Source: Spirochaetia bacterium
Lineage (GTDB): Bacteria > Spirochaetota > Leptospiria > Leptospirales > Leptonemataceae
DNA: 64,000 bases
Reading direction: 5' to 3'
Assembly (NCBI GenBank): GCA_009885105.1
Contig: VFLI01000002.1
Location: 34,889 to 98,888, forward strand
The notes beneath the pieces are model-generated. The model was not told the DNA's origin. It saw only the letters and a program-made list of their open reading frames with translations, and made no database searches. Below are positions 51,830 through 61,101 of this stretch, piece after piece. The translations under genes were made by a program, and so were the position numbers. The first letter of the stretch is position 1, and every line of letters begins with the position of its first letter.

Positions 51830-52846
51830 ATGATACCATTGGCACAGGCACTGAAAAGGAGAATAAATAAAAAACAGGCAAACATTACCGGCAGGCCGTC
51901 AATCCGGCGCTCTTTTCTGATTTTTCACAACGGATTTTTACTCTGCGCCGGTGCGCCTCTGTGTAATATCTTCCTTCTCGGCATTATTCTGCTGGCCGGC
52001 TGCAAATCGCCCCAGGAGCTTTTCTATCGTCCGCCCGGAACTGCAGTCGAAGTATACGAAACTGTTTCCCGGCTGCACATTACAGTGTACCCCGCCGCCA
52101 GAGAAAAATCGGCCGGCGCTGTAATCTTCATTCACGGCGGCGGTTGGAGGATTGGCGGCTCAGACATCCCGTTATTTCAGGACTGGGAGAACGAGCTTCG
52201 ATCCAGAAACCTTCGCGCATTTTCCATAGAACACAGAACGGCTCCTGCCGCGCGCGGCCGCGACCAGATCGAAGACTGCATCAAGGCAGTTCAATACATA
52301 CAGAACAATGCGGACCGGTTCGGCATTCCGCCGAGGCGCATCGCGCTGGTTGGTTTTTCCTCCGGAGGACATCTGGCCGTCATGACCGCTCTATTTCTGT
52401 CAAAAAATATTCCCCGGAGAGAAAGCGCCGTCCGCTCGGTTGTCTCATTCTACGCGCCGCTGGATCCCGCGGCCATGTTCACTTCCGGCGATGAAAACAT
52501 ACACCGTCTGCTGCTGAACTATCTGCCGGATTCGCAGATTCCGGACGATGAGGACGAAAGCAAATCCAGAGAGGCTTTTTTGCGGCGCGCCTTGATGGAT
52601 ATTTCGCCTGTGGACAATCTGCACACGGCCTGCCCCCCGTCGCTGCTGATCCACGGCGACTCGGATTCGCTGGTCCCCGCGGAACAGAGTATTCGTTTCG
52701 CAAACGCTGCGGCCGGGAGGAATATCCGGAATGTCACGCTGCAGATCGTAAAAGGCGCCGAACACAATTTCAATCAGTCCCGGAATGGCTGGGCCCGGAA
52801 TGAGGAAAAACGAGCCCTGGATTTTATTATTAATAATTTTAATTAA
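51830..52846 (+). CDS. alpha/beta-hydrolase lipoprotein (HSL/BD-FAE type)
   Basis: The 338-residue product has a long basic N-terminus, a hydrophobic segment and a lipobox (ILLAGC). It is followed by a hydrolase domain with the oxyanion motif VIFIHGGGWRIGG, nucleophile elbow VGFSSGGHLAV, and acid/His positions HGDSDSLVP and GAEHNF. These are the hormone-sensitive-lipase-like esterase landmarks. Substrates are probably small acyl esters; specificity is not predictable. No other Met occurs before the signal, so the unusual length of the leader (about 58 residues) is real unless a non-ATG start is used. Confidence 0.85.
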   Translation: MIPLAQALKRRINKKQANITGRPSIRRSFLIFHNGFLLCAGAPLCNIFLLGIILLAGCKSPQELFYRPPGTAVEVYETVSRLHITVYPAAREKSAGAVIFIHGGGWRIGGSDIPLFQDWENELRSRNLRAFSIEHRTAPAARGRDQIEDCIKAVQYIQNNADRFGIPPRRIALVGFSSGGHLAVMTALFLSKNIPRRESAVRSVVSFYAPLDPAAMFTSGDENIHRLLLNYLPDSQIPDDEDESKSREAFLRRALMDISPVDNLHTACPPSLLIHGDSDSLVPAEQSIRFANAAAGRNIRNVTLQIVKGAEHNFNQSRNGWARNEEKRALDFIINNFN

Positions 52847-52893
52847 TTTTCAGTTCAGATCTGATTCTGCAAGAGCGCAATCTGCTTTTATGG

Positions 52894-52924
52894 TTGACAG
52901 TATACCCAAATTCACAGGTTATTA
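52894..52924 (+). promoter_or_regulatory. promoter of the SGNH hydrolase gene, near-leaderless
   Basis: TTGACA (52894-52899) is followed after 18-19 bases by GTTATT/TTATTA (52918-52924), only four bases before the ATG at 52928. No ribosome site is present. If this promoter is used the mRNA lacks a leader. Confidence 0.45.
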
Positions 52925-52927
52925 TCC

Positions 52928-53782
52928 ATGAGGAAGAAAGCGTTTATCATCGTCGGATCGATTCTGGTTGTGGGCGGTCTGTACATGGCCGTGGATCGAG
53001 CCGTGCGTATGAAAGCGCAGGCCCTTCCGGATAACAATCCGGAAGTCTGCCGCAGTCCCGATTTCAATCCGCAGAGGATGAAAGTGGTTGTTGCCGTCGG
53101 CGACAGCATAACACACGGGCGAGTCAGCGCCAATTACGTGGATGAACTGACGTCCCGTCGCAGCGGATCCCACGTCTTCATCAACGCCGGCATCAACAGC
53201 GAGCTGGCCTACAATGCCCTGCAACGGGTTAAAGATATTGCCGCGTGCAAACCGGATTTTGTAACAATCCTGATCGGCACCAACGACGTGAATGCGAAAA
53301 TATCTCCCGAGAGCGAGGAGCGCTACATTAAAAATATGAAACTCCCTCGTCCTCCTGACAGAGACTGGTACCGTGAAAATCTAAACGCTCTGGTGAGCGA
53401 AATTCGCAGCAGCACTGGCGCAAAAATCGCTCTTATGACTCTCCCCCCGATCGGGGAGGATCCACTGAGCCGGCCCAATCATCTTGTCCGTCAGTACAAC
53501 CAGATCATTCGGGAAACGGCCGCCGCACAGAAAACTGCAGCGCTGCCGCTCAACGAAAGAATGTCAGCCCAATTGAAGAAATTCACCGCAAACAATCGCT
53601 GCCAGAGCAATGAAGAATTGCTGGTGGCAATGGCTGTGGCGCAGCATTTTATTTTAAGAAAATCATGGAACGAGATCAGCGAATTTTACAGCTTCCATTA
53701 TTTGACAGACTGCCTCCATATGAACGAAAAAGGTTCCCGTCTGGCCGCCGATTTGATCGAAGAATTTATTGTCAAACAATAG
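52928..53782 (+). CDS. SGNH/GDSL-family hydrolase
   Basis: The 284-residue protein has an N-terminal membrane anchor (AFIIVGSILVVGGLYMAV). It shows the four SGNH blocks: VAVGDSITHG with the nucleophile Ser, NAGINSELAYNAL, ILIGTNDVNA and, near the end, DCLHMNEKG with the Asp/His pair. Enzymes of this fold hydrolyse esters of lipids, sugars or polysaccharides, often on the outside of the inner membrane. It follows the esterase gene on the same strand but appears to have its own promoter. Confidence 0.88.
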   Translation: MRKKAFIIVGSILVVGGLYMAVDRAVRMKAQALPDNNPEVCRSPDFNPQRMKVVVAVGDSITHGRVSANYVDELTSRRSGSHVFINAGINSELAYNALQRVKDIAACKPDFVTILIGTNDVNAKISPESEERYIKNMKLPRPPDRDWYRENLNALVSEIRSSTGAKIALMTLPPIGEDPLSRPNHLVRQYNQIIRETAAAQKTAALPLNERMSAQLKKFTANNRCQSNEELLVAMAVAQHFILRKSWNEISEFYSFHYLTDCLHMNEKGSRLAADLIEEFIVKQ

Positions 53783-53800
53783 GCAGAATAGTTATGGTTA

Positions 53801-54394
53801 TTATTTTTTCGGCGGATCTGCAGCCTGGAGCGCTTTTTCTATTCGCCTGTCGGGTATGAGCCATATAATTGCGACAATGACATAAATGGCGCAGGCTACC
53901 CATCGATCCACAAAGGAAAGTCCGACTGCTGAAAAATATAGAACCAGCGATAGCCTTCCTTTTCTGTCGCTTCCCATTGCTTTTGCCAGAGGTGAATCCT
54001 GGCCGTGGCTTGCCACAAACACCCGGGAGAGAATATAATAGGCGATCGCCGAACATAAAAGCACTATGCCGTACAGAGCAACAGGCGATGATGCGAAATT
54101 ATTTTCTCCCATCCAGGCCGTCGCAAAAGGCACAAGCGAAAGCCAGAACAGGAGATGCAGATTTGCCCACAGCGCCCCACCCGTTACATGACGCACGGCC
54201 TGAAGCATATGATGGTGGTTGTTCCAGTAGATTCCAAGAAATACAAAACTGAGAAGATAACTCAGAAAAACCGGCAGAAGTGGAGCGAGCGCCGCCAGAT
54301 CGCTTCCATGCGGAATCTTCAGTTCCAGGACCATGATGGTGATGATTATGGCGATGACGCCGTCGCTGAAAGCTTCCAGTCTTCCTTTGTGCAT
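53801..54394 (-). CDS. TMEM175/DUF1211-family channel
   Basis: The product (197 aa from ATG 54394) opens MHKGRLEAFSDGVIAIIITIMVLELKIP, the FSDG motif and filter helix of TMEM175-type potassium channels. It continues with FLGIYWNNHHHMLQAV, LFWLSLVPFATAW, and further helices to six in all. The open frame extends to 54502, but that extension overlaps the next gene and lies before the family start. It probably assembles as a tetramer in the inner membrane. Confidence 0.85.
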   Translation of the reverse strand: MHKGRLEAFSDGVIAIIITIMVLELKIPHGSDLAALAPLLPVFLSYLLSFVFLGIYWNNHHHMLQAVRHVTGGALWANLHLLFWLSLVPFATAWMGENNFASSPVALYGIVLLCSAIAYYILSRVFVASHGQDSPLAKAMGSDRKGRLSLVLYFSAVGLSFVDRWVACAIYVIVAIIWLIPDRRIEKALQAADPPKK

Positions 54395-54449
54395 AATTTT
54401 TATAGAGGCTCCGGCAGCGCCAATGGAACGGCCTGCTATTCTATCCTGC

Positions 54450-55064
54450 TCACTGGCCGGGGAATCCGAATATAACGCCGAATCCTTCCAGCCGTCTTTC
54501 ATAACGGCCGCTTTCCTGCGGTCCCATTGTGATGCTGGTCCCCATAACTTTTAGATGATATTCGCCGGGGATCATCGCTGAAATGTACTGGCTGTAACCT
54601 TTGATTTTTGTTTCGATTTCCTGATCATCGCGCTCGAAACCGGGCGTGAAGTACTTTACATAGTCAACTCGAAACCAGCGGGTCAGTGTGCCGTCTTCAT
54701 TGATTGTGGGGGTGGTCACCTGATCTATCAATTCTATTTGATTATCTTTTTGAAATTTATTAAATATTTTTAAAAAGTCTTCGTCGCGAAAAAGATGATA
54801 CATCCCTTCAAAACAGCGGACGCTTTTTTTGTATGCCAGAGCTTTTATTGCGTCGTCGCCCATATAGTATTCCATAATGAGGTCAACCATGGAGAAAAAC
54901 ACCTGGAGCGCGGACGGATCCATGCCCTCCAGAATTTTATAAAAAGGCTTGCCGAGAACATCAAGGCACAGGATCATTTTTTTAAGGGTGTCGGGATCCC
55001 GATCAAGAAGTGTGATGTTTTCTTTGATTTGCTGGCTTATCATAACACTCAGGATATTTTGCAA
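54450..55064 (-). CDS. cytoplasmic protein of unknown function
   Basis: The 204-residue product (Met at 55043 is an alternative start) is soluble, with an alpha-helical first half (ENITLLDRDPDTLKKMILCLDVLGKPFYKILEGM) and a beta-rich second half (TRWFRVDYVKYFTP, EYHLKVMGTSITMGP). No known motif. It lies between the channel and the cyclase gene on the same strand, 57 bases after the cyclase, and may be cotranscribed with it. Confidence 0.55.
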   Translation of the reverse strand: MQNILSVMISQQIKENITLLDRDPDTLKKMILCLDVLGKPFYKILEGMDPSALQVFFSMVDLIMEYYMGDDAIKALAYKKSVRCFEGMYHLFRDEDFLKIFNKFQKDNQIELIDQVTTPTINEDGTLTRWFRVDYVKYFTPGFERDDQEIETKIKGYSQYISAMIPGEYHLKVMGTSITMGPQESGRYERRLEGFGVIFGFPGQ

Positions 55065-55121
55065 GTCCTGATATTTGTCGACAATTTTTTAAGCCGATGC
55101 GAGGTGAATCCGCCCGAGGAT

Positions 55122-56969
55122 TCAAACGGTGATTCTGCGCACTGTCACCGGCTTATCCATCCAGGACGGCGAAAATTCCACTCTTTCAACGGGGTATCCC
55201 ACACTTTTCAGGCAGCTCTGCACTCTTGGATCACGCGTCAGATCGTCTGTGAAAACGATCTGTTTCGCCTCCGCAAGCGACTGCAGTTTTGCGGCCAGAT
55301 TCACAGTGCCACCAAAATAATCAACTCCGCTGTTGAGATTCACGGCAATGCACGGACCCGAGTGAATGGAAATCCGCAGAAATACTCCGCCTGTATCCTG
55401 ACCTCCCGCAAAAGCCTTCTGAAGATCAATCGCCGCCTGCATGCAGTACAGAGCGTCTGAAAAAGCGACCATGGCAGAATCCCCGATTGTCTTGACAACC
55501 GCCCCGTTGTAACTCCGGACAATTTCATAGATTTTTAAGAAATGCTTCCTCACGGAGGCGAATGCTTCTCCGTCTCCAATTCGACTGTACATCTTTGTTG
55601 AACCGACAATATCCGTAAAAAGTATATTCTGCAGGCCGAGTTCGATTTTCATTCCCTGGGCCAGACTCTGATTTCCGTAAATATCGCGGAAAAGCTGAAA
55701 GCTGAAAAGTTCCGCGGGGCGCAGCGAATCGTTGTCTTCTTCTTTTCTCTCAAGAATAAAAACAGCCGGCTCCGATGAGTTGTTGACAGCCGTAATTTGC
55801 GGCTTCTGAACTGTTCGGAATTCTGTTTCTCCGCCTTCGTATCGAATGGCCGTATCGGGTCCCTCACCAGCATCCAGGAATGAATACTCTGTTCTTCCTT
55901 TGATACGGATACGATATCGTCCCCGCTCCAGGTCGACGGTCAGATCGGCGATGTTACCGGGCAGTATAGATTTCTGTATCAGAATATGACGTTTTGTCGC
56001 GGGTTCCGCCGCACAGTACATTTTTTTGGGAACATCGCGGATGTCCGGATTCAGATGAAATATGACCTCAAGGGCGCGGATGTCTTCCGTTGAAAAAGTT
56101 ATCTCGCAGGCATCACACCGTCCTTCCAGCGGGATATCGCCCAGAGTATTCAAAGATTCGCGAACACCGCGGCAGTGCGGACAGGTAACATCCCAGCTGA
56201 GGTTAAATATTCCCGCGCGCGAAGCGTATAGAAAAACGGCCGTCAGCTCATTGAGAGGCAGTCCGAAACGACGCGCCAGTACCTTTAAGCGAATGCGGTT
56301 TAGCTCTTCATCGGGTCCGGTCAGGATGTAATCTTTTATCAGATCCATCTTTTCGGCCTGAGCGCCTTCTCTGACTGCCAGCCGGCAGAGTGATTCCAGT
56401 TTTTCCAGTGCATTTCCATTCAGTGCAACTTCTCCGGCCATACTGTAGAATTCCGTCTGCCTTCTTTCAATATCTTTTCGATTCTGTATCAACACGACAA
56501 TCTTACGCAGCGCTTTTGAATATTTTCGGCGAAGATCCGGCATTGCGACTTTCAATAAAAGACGCATCACAATATTTCTGGGAATCCATCCGAAGTGCAC
56601 AAAAAAATTTGTTTCCTGATCAGAAACTCGCTCCAGGATATAACGGGAACGAAGATAATGCGCAAACCCTTTTGAATAAATTCGCGCGTTGTTCAATCCT
56701 TTATGAAATTCCCACTCCCAGGGCACTTCCTCCCATTCGGAAACGACGCCTGCATTTGTGGATTTCCCGAACAACCGCCCGCCGCGTTCTTGATAGTACA
56801 TCTGCGGCAGACCCAGAAATTTATTTAAGGTCGAGGTATCCGTTAGAAAGGGCCATAGATCCGTGATGGAAGCGTTGAGGTGGAACTGCCACAGAAAGTC
56901 TGCCGGTTCTGTATCAAACATTTCACCGGATTGCCAGGGATACTGGCGCAGGTATTCATTAATATTCAT
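55122..56969 (-). CDS. class III adenylate/guanylate cyclase with START-like and zinc-ribbon domains
   Basis: From ATG 56969 the product is about 615 residues. An N-terminal START/polyketide-cyclase-like fold is followed by a middle region with a CPHC...CDAC zinc ribbon, typical of the DUF5939 arrangement. A class III cyclase domain closes the protein. Visible catalytic residues are Asp in LFTDIVGSTKMYS, Lys and Asp in VVKTIGDSAMVAF, and DYFGGTVN. The usual transition-state Arg in VN-x-AAR is replaced by Lys (VNLAAKLQ), which may reduce or change activity. A TTG at 57020 would lengthen the N-terminus by 17 residues. Such multidomain cyclases are numerous in leptospires. Confidence 0.88.
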   Translation of the reverse strand: MNINEYLRQYPWQSGEMFDTEPADFLWQFHLNASITDLWPFLTDTSTLNKFLGLPQMYYQERGGRLFGKSTNAGVVSEWEEVPWEWEFHKGLNNARIYSKGFAHYLRSRYILERVSDQETNFFVHFGWIPRNIVMRLLLKVAMPDLRRKYSKALRKIVVLIQNRKDIERRQTEFYSMAGEVALNGNALEKLESLCRLAVREGAQAEKMDLIKDYILTGPDEELNRIRLKVLARRFGLPLNELTAVFLYASRAGIFNLSWDVTCPHCRGVRESLNTLGDIPLEGRCDACEITFSTEDIRALEVIFHLNPDIRDVPKKMYCAAEPATKRHILIQKSILPGNIADLTVDLERGRYRIRIKGRTEYSFLDAGEGPDTAIRYEGGETEFRTVQKPQITAVNNSSEPAVFILERKEEDNDSLRPAELFSFQLFRDIYGNQSLAQGMKIELGLQNILFTDIVGSTKMYSRIGDGEAFASVRKHFLKIYEIVRSYNGAVVKTIGDSAMVAFSDALYCMQAAIDLQKAFAGGQDTGGVFLRISIHSGPCIAVNLNSGVDYFGGTVNLAAKLQSLAEAKQIVFTDDLTRDPRVQSCLKSVGYPVERVEFSPSWMDKPVTVRRITV

Positions 56970-57130
56970 GGAGTATTTTCTCTGTATTGCCGACCGGATT
57001 CTGTTATTAAATGTAGCCAAAAACAGACCTATCGACCATGTGCTGCCGATTTTTTAGTTGACCGGAACCCACGTTACAAGAATCTACATGGAAACCGGTT
57101 GTAATCCCAAATCACTGCCAGGAGATACCC

Positions 57131-57394
57131 ATGAAAAAATTTATTTTATCCACACTGCTGATCTTCAGTATAGCTGCCCTGGCCGACTGCGGGCCGAGAT
57201 CACCGTCCAGCGCCGCAGCGGCTGAAAAGGCCGAGGAAACAGCAACATGTATTTATGACGGCATGACAATGAACAAAAAAGATATGCTCGCTGTGGATTT
57301 TGGGGGAAAAACATACTACACATGCGACGAGAAAGAGAAAACAGAATTTCTGAAATCTCCCGACAAATATATCAAAGCTGCCCAAAAAATGTAA
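57131..57394 (+). CDS. small lipoprotein with a YHS/TRASH-like metal-binding motif
   Basis: The 87-residue precursor has a lipobox (LADCG). The mature part reads CIYDGMTMNKKDMLAVDFGGKTYYTCDEKEKTEFLKSPDKYI. That spacing of C, Y-x-x-C, F and P-x-x-Y is the pattern of YHS/TRASH-type domains, which bind copper or other heavy metals. CAGGAG precedes ATG by about eight bases, and a good terminator follows. It is thus a single-gene unit, perhaps serving periplasmic metal handling. Confidence 0.72.
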   Translation: MKKFILSTLLIFSIAALADCGPRSPSSAAAAEKAEETATCIYDGMTMNKKDMLAVDFGGKTYYTCDEKEKTEFLKSPDKYIKAAQKM

Positions 57395-57414
57395 TCGACC
57401 CGGAAATCTTACAA

Positions 57415-57452
57415 AGGCCGGTGCCTCAATTCAAGCAGGACCGGCTTTTCTC
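57415..57452 (+). terminator. rho-independent terminator after the small metal-binding lipoprotein
   Basis: GCCGGT (57417-57422) pairs with ACCGGC (57440-57445), with extra pairing of CCT against AGG inside. The stem is followed by TTTTCTC. Position 20 bases after the stop codon fits termination. Confidence 0.7.
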
Positions 57453-57547
57453 TTCACCAGAATCATCCAGCCAGGGGAAAACAGAGCATATCAATGCGAA
57501 AACCAACGAATTTCGAAGCATGCGGCTTTAACCTGTTCCTGATTTTT

Positions 57548-59965
57548 CTACGAGTATTTCTTTTCGATTTTATCGATCCTGGACTGTACACCGGGAAATT
57601 TTCTGGCGCGGTCCACAAATGCAACAGCGCGAGATTGGTTTCCCATCATGAAATAGATCTCGGACAGATTCAGAATATTCAGCGGCATATCCGGTTCGCG
57701 CAGGCGGCACCGTTCCCCGTAATCGGCGGCATTCTGCAGGTCGCCGGTCCTTTTCAGAGCTTCAGAAACATAGTAAAGATACTTTGTTTTCTCCGGATAC
57801 ATATCGACATACATATACAGAAGTTCCACCGCTCTGGAATAATCTTTTTTTGACAGAAAGAGTTTGATATCTTTTTCCAGCTCTTTTCTTTCAGAGTCGG
57901 AAACCGGCGGCACAGCGTAGTCTTCCCTGTAGCCGATCCGGATCAGAGACAGATCGTCCGTAATTTCGCCGATACCGGTCAGCTCGTTGACGATTTTTTC
58001 CAGATTGCCTCCGCATTTGCTGACCACGGAAAGAAAGAGCGTCTCATCTTCATTGATCATACGATTGCCTTTTGCATCCATGCCGATAGCAATATCGTCG
58101 CGCCCGTCCGACCCGACAATGATCACATCATCCGACTGCAGGGAAAATATATTGATCCTCATCTCGGAGTCCAGTCCTCCCACGCCGATTTTGTACATGT
58201 GCGCGGCCTGAGGTATAAAAGTTGAATTCGCGTTTCTGTAAACAACCGGGAACGGGTGTTCCGCATTAAAAAAATACAGCAGTCCGGTCTCATTTTCTAT
58301 CACGCCGAGAAACATCGATGCCGTCATTGTTCCGTCAAAAGAAATAAACACGTTCTGAAGTTCCAGAAAGCATTCTTTCAGCCACTGTTCCGGAAATCGA
58401 TTCCGGGAGGCCGCAGCAATCTGAGTGCGGGTGACAATCGATTTAAATATCGTACCCAGAACCAGGGCTCCTCCCGCCCCCTGAATCGATTTGCCCATTG
58501 CATCGCCGTTCATAAACACGGTGTACTTTTTATTCCTTAAACTGATTTCATGCGCCGCGGTCAGGTCGCCGCCGATTTCCGCATTCCATTTGCGGAAATG
58601 AAAAACCTTTTTCTGACGGGTGAAGAACTCCACTTTCACCGGGCCGTCGCCGACTCTCTTCTCTCCCAGGGGAGCCAGCAGAAGGGAGGTGAGAAAGTAA
58701 TCACCGTCCTGTTTTTCTTTCAGGATATTCACTTCATCGAGAGTCCGGGACAGCTCAGCGGTTCGAACGGTGACTTTTTCTTCGAGAGTGATGTTCAACT
58801 CTTCTACCTGATTGTGGACATTCACAAATTTATTCGCCAGAGAAAAGGCAATGCTGAAGAGAAATGCGGGGAATCCGTACGAAGACAGATAGACGGCGTT
58901 GTTGATACTGAAATAAACCAGAAATAGATCGTGAAGAATGGGAATGATGATCAGGGACATGCCCAGAAGAAGATGCCTGGCATCCCGCATACCCTGAAGA
59001 GCTCTGCGCAGAGTCCAGTAAATTCCCAGAAGAAGTATAAGCGGGAAAGGCATCTGGGTGAAGCCCCGGATCGTAAAAAAAGTTTGATAGTTGGGCGAAA
59101 GAGACAGCACGACGAAAGAAACAAGCTGCAGAAAATAAATCCCGCGAACAAGCCAGCGGTTGGGTTTGATTTCCAGATATTCTATTAAGAATTTTATATA
59201 TACTGCCATGCACACGAACAATAAACCAAAAAGTATTTTCTGAGTGTGGAGATACTGCACAGCAGGAATAAAAGGAAGCGACCAGATGAACATGTTGACA
59301 TTATACAGACCAAAAGCGAACAGAAGACCAGAATAGTAAAGATTCACTCTGTCTTTTCTTCGCTTCAGGTAAATCAGAAGGTGGTATGTGCCCACGAACG
59401 GAAGCAGCAGAGAAATAACCAAATTGATACGCACATGAGTCAGATCGCGAATTTTTTGAATATTCGCCATATCTCCTGTCTCACCGACGACCGGAGTGTC
59501 TGATAGGCCTCCTTCCGCATCGACATAGACTTTAATCAGAATTGTATTTAGTTTTCCGGTCTGCAGAAATTCCGTGGGAATGCTGTAATTTCGTGTGATG
59601 TTCCAGAAGTTCTGAGGCGTCTCTGGCGGCATACTTCCCGTCGCGCCGATAAAATGACCGTTGATATAAATCTGATCCGCCCATATGATTCTGCCGGCCA
59701 GAAACGACAGATTCTTCCCGGAAAGCTCCGCTGGAACAGCGAACTCATTTTTCAGAAACAGAAACCCTTTTCTGTCGGGATGATGATTTACAATCTGCGT
59801 GAGATCCACGACCGCCTGAAATCGCAGTTGCTGGATGCTTCGCGGTGAATCCTGTTCCGTGACAATTGCATAGGTCCAGTTTTTATTCATTTCGACCCGA
59901 ACGTCGCTTTTACAGCCTGCAGCGCTCAGGCACAGAAATACCAGAATCGGAACATAATTTTTCAT
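57548..59965 (-). CDS. 7TMR-DISM sensor with SpoIIE phosphatase and TPR domains
   Basis: The 805-residue protein begins with a lipobox (LSAAGC). A periplasmic beta-sandwich of the DISM extracellular kind follows (LAGRIIWADQIYINGHFIGATG), then seven membrane helices (about 180-380) and a coiled signalling linker (VEELNITLEEKVTVRTAELSRTLDEV). A PP2C/SpoIIE phosphatase comes next (GGDLTAAHEIS, FMNGDAMGKSIQGAGGA, FFNAEHPFPVVYRN, DVIIVGSDGRDDI, DDLSLI). TPR-like helices close the C-terminus (SRAVELLYMYVDMYPEKTKYLYYVSEALKRTGDL). It probably converts an external carbohydrate-like or lipid signal into dephosphorylation of an anti-anti-sigma factor. Leptospiraceae encode many such proteins. Confidence 0.92.
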   Translation of the reverse strand: MKNYVPILVFLCLSAAGCKSDVRVEMNKNWTYAIVTEQDSPRSIQQLRFQAVVDLTQIVNHHPDRKGFLFLKNEFAVPAELSGKNLSFLAGRIIWADQIYINGHFIGATGSMPPETPQNFWNITRNYSIPTEFLQTGKLNTILIKVYVDAEGGLSDTPVVGETGDMANIQKIRDLTHVRINLVISLLLPFVGTYHLLIYLKRRKDRVNLYYSGLLFAFGLYNVNMFIWSLPFIPAVQYLHTQKILFGLLFVCMAVYIKFLIEYLEIKPNRWLVRGIYFLQLVSFVVLSLSPNYQTFFTIRGFTQMPFPLILLLGIYWTLRRALQGMRDARHLLLGMSLIIIPILHDLFLVYFSINNAVYLSSYGFPAFLFSIAFSLANKFVNVHNQVEELNITLEEKVTVRTAELSRTLDEVNILKEKQDGDYFLTSLLLAPLGEKRVGDGPVKVEFFTRQKKVFHFRKWNAEIGGDLTAAHEISLRNKKYTVFMNGDAMGKSIQGAGGALVLGTIFKSIVTRTQIAAASRNRFPEQWLKECFLELQNVFISFDGTMTASMFLGVIENETGLLYFFNAEHPFPVVYRNANSTFIPQAAHMYKIGVGGLDSEMRINIFSLQSDDVIIVGSDGRDDIAIGMDAKGNRMINEDETLFLSVVSKCGGNLEKIVNELTGIGEITDDLSLIRIGYREDYAVPPVSDSERKELEKDIKLFLSKKDYSRAVELLYMYVDMYPEKTKYLYYVSEALKRTGDLQNAADYGERCRLREPDMPLNILNLSEIYFMMGNQSRAVAFVDRARKFPGVQSRIDKIEKKYS

Positions 59966-60046
59966 GATACTTTAAAAATTAAAACAACTTTGAAAATGCC
60001 TGGTAAAAACAGTCAATTGAAAAACTCCCGCACTCAATGCCGTCTG

Positions 60047-60358
60047 TTATTTTGCCGCTGAACCGTAGAAATGGCGCCCTCTTTTCTCGATAAATCCCCT
60101 TTCAATCAGCCCCCGGGCTATGAGCCTCAATCCGTCCAGGGCCTCTGCTTTCTTCACCTCGTCCGGTTCCGGCTCTTCTGACATCAGCGCATGCAGAATC
60201 TCTCTTTTTTTCACGTCCAGGACACCCAGCAGGCTTCCGCTCAGTCGAGGATCCACTGCATGAAAAATCCGGGCCAGAAGTCTCGGCGGCGATTCTGCGG
60301 CCAGATAGTGCAGGGCCATATTGTCGAAGAAAAGAAGTTCATTGATATTTTTTATCAT
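60047..60358 (-). CDS. small helical protein, possibly FliG C-terminal-like
   Basis: The 103-residue product is all-helical with the run LLFFDNMALHYLAAESPPRLLARIFHAVDPRLSGSLLGVL, then VKKREILHALM and ALDGLRLIARGLIERGFIEK. The spacing of D-x-x-A-L-x-x-L, A-R-I-F and the final R-x-L-x-x-x-G-x-I recalls the C-terminal domain of the flagellar switch protein FliG. Similarity is loose, and the torque residues cannot be matched with certainty. No other flagellar gene is present. Confidence 0.5.
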   Translation of the reverse strand: MIKNINELLFFDNMALHYLAAESPPRLLARIFHAVDPRLSGSLLGVLDVKKREILHALMSEEPEPDEVKKAEALDGLRLIARGLIERGFIEKRGRHFYGSAAK

Positions 60359-60436
60359 GGAGGCCTGGTTGACCGGAGCCCGGATCAGTCAAAAAATGGT
60401 TATTAAGAATTCCCTGTCAAATCCGACTTTATTATT

Positions 60437-60847
60437 ATGAGATTTACTTTGCACTGGATTCTGAGATCGGTCTTCATTCTGACGCTGGCGGCCGGCGGCA
60501 GTCTTTTTGCGGAAAACAGGATGTACGGATCCAGTACTCCCGTGGGACAGCTGATACCCGCGATCATTGACGCTCTGGGCCGGACCGGAATTCAATTCTC
60601 CGTCAATCGGGTTTTCAATGAGAGCCGGGACGGCAAGCAGGGATTTGTGTTTCTACTCCAGCCGCGACAGACTATCTGTGAGATAACTTTTTTTGAGAAC
60701 CGCCCCGGTTCGATTGTGAAAATTTTCACTCAGGACAGTCAGGACATGAACCGTTTTCATGTTTTTTTTGTTGAAACGATGCGAATGCGGGAACTTGGCG
60801 TAACGGTGCCCTCCGGACCGACCGGCAACTGGCCCGTGCCTCAATAA
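60437..60847 (+). CDS. exported protein of unknown function
   Basis: The 136-residue precursor has a signal peptide (RSVFILTLAAGGSLFA) and a small alpha/beta mature part (PVGQLIPAIIDALGRTGIQFSV; QGFVFLLQPRQTICEITFFENRPGSIVKIFTQD). There is no recognisable motif and a single cysteine. It is transcribed divergently from the FliG-like gene. The ATG is preceded directly by an AT-rich stretch and no ribosome site. Confidence 0.55.
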   Translation: MRFTLHWILRSVFILTLAAGGSLFAENRMYGSSTPVGQLIPAIIDALGRTGIQFSVNRVFNESRDGKQGFVFLLQPRQTICEITFFENRPGSIVKIFTQDSQDMNRFHVFFVETMRMRELGVTVPSGPTGNWPVPQ

Positions 60848-60936
60848 CAGAATTCAAAGAGTCGTAGGCCCCCCTCTGGCGGTATGAAGCAAAAGAACGG
60901 CGGATATCTTAACACGACAACCGTAGTTCGGAATTT

Positions 60937-61005
60937 GCCACGAAAAGGCACGAAAGAATTTAGGCGTTTTGGGATTATCCTTTCCTTTTCGTGAAATTTC
61001 GTGGC
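60937..61005. repeat. imperfect inverted repeat of GCCACGAAA type
   Basis: The left arm GCCACGAAAAGGCACGAAAG (60937-60956) matches the complement of 60985-61005 (GCCACGAAATTTCACGAAAAG) at about 16 of 20 positions, around a 28-base loop. It lies in the 254-base gap between two plus-strand genes. A similar GCCACGAAA...TTCGTGGC pair is common in unrelated bacterial intergenic regions, so it may be a mobile or recombinational small repeat. The rest of the gap shows nothing else. Confidence 0.6.
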
Positions 61006-61101
61006 TAAAGTAGTATTAATATATGCATTTTTTTTATTGCTTTTCAGGTCAGGCATTCACTTTTTTTTGGTTTTTATCCTGAACAATCCGTTGATTCTAT
61101 T

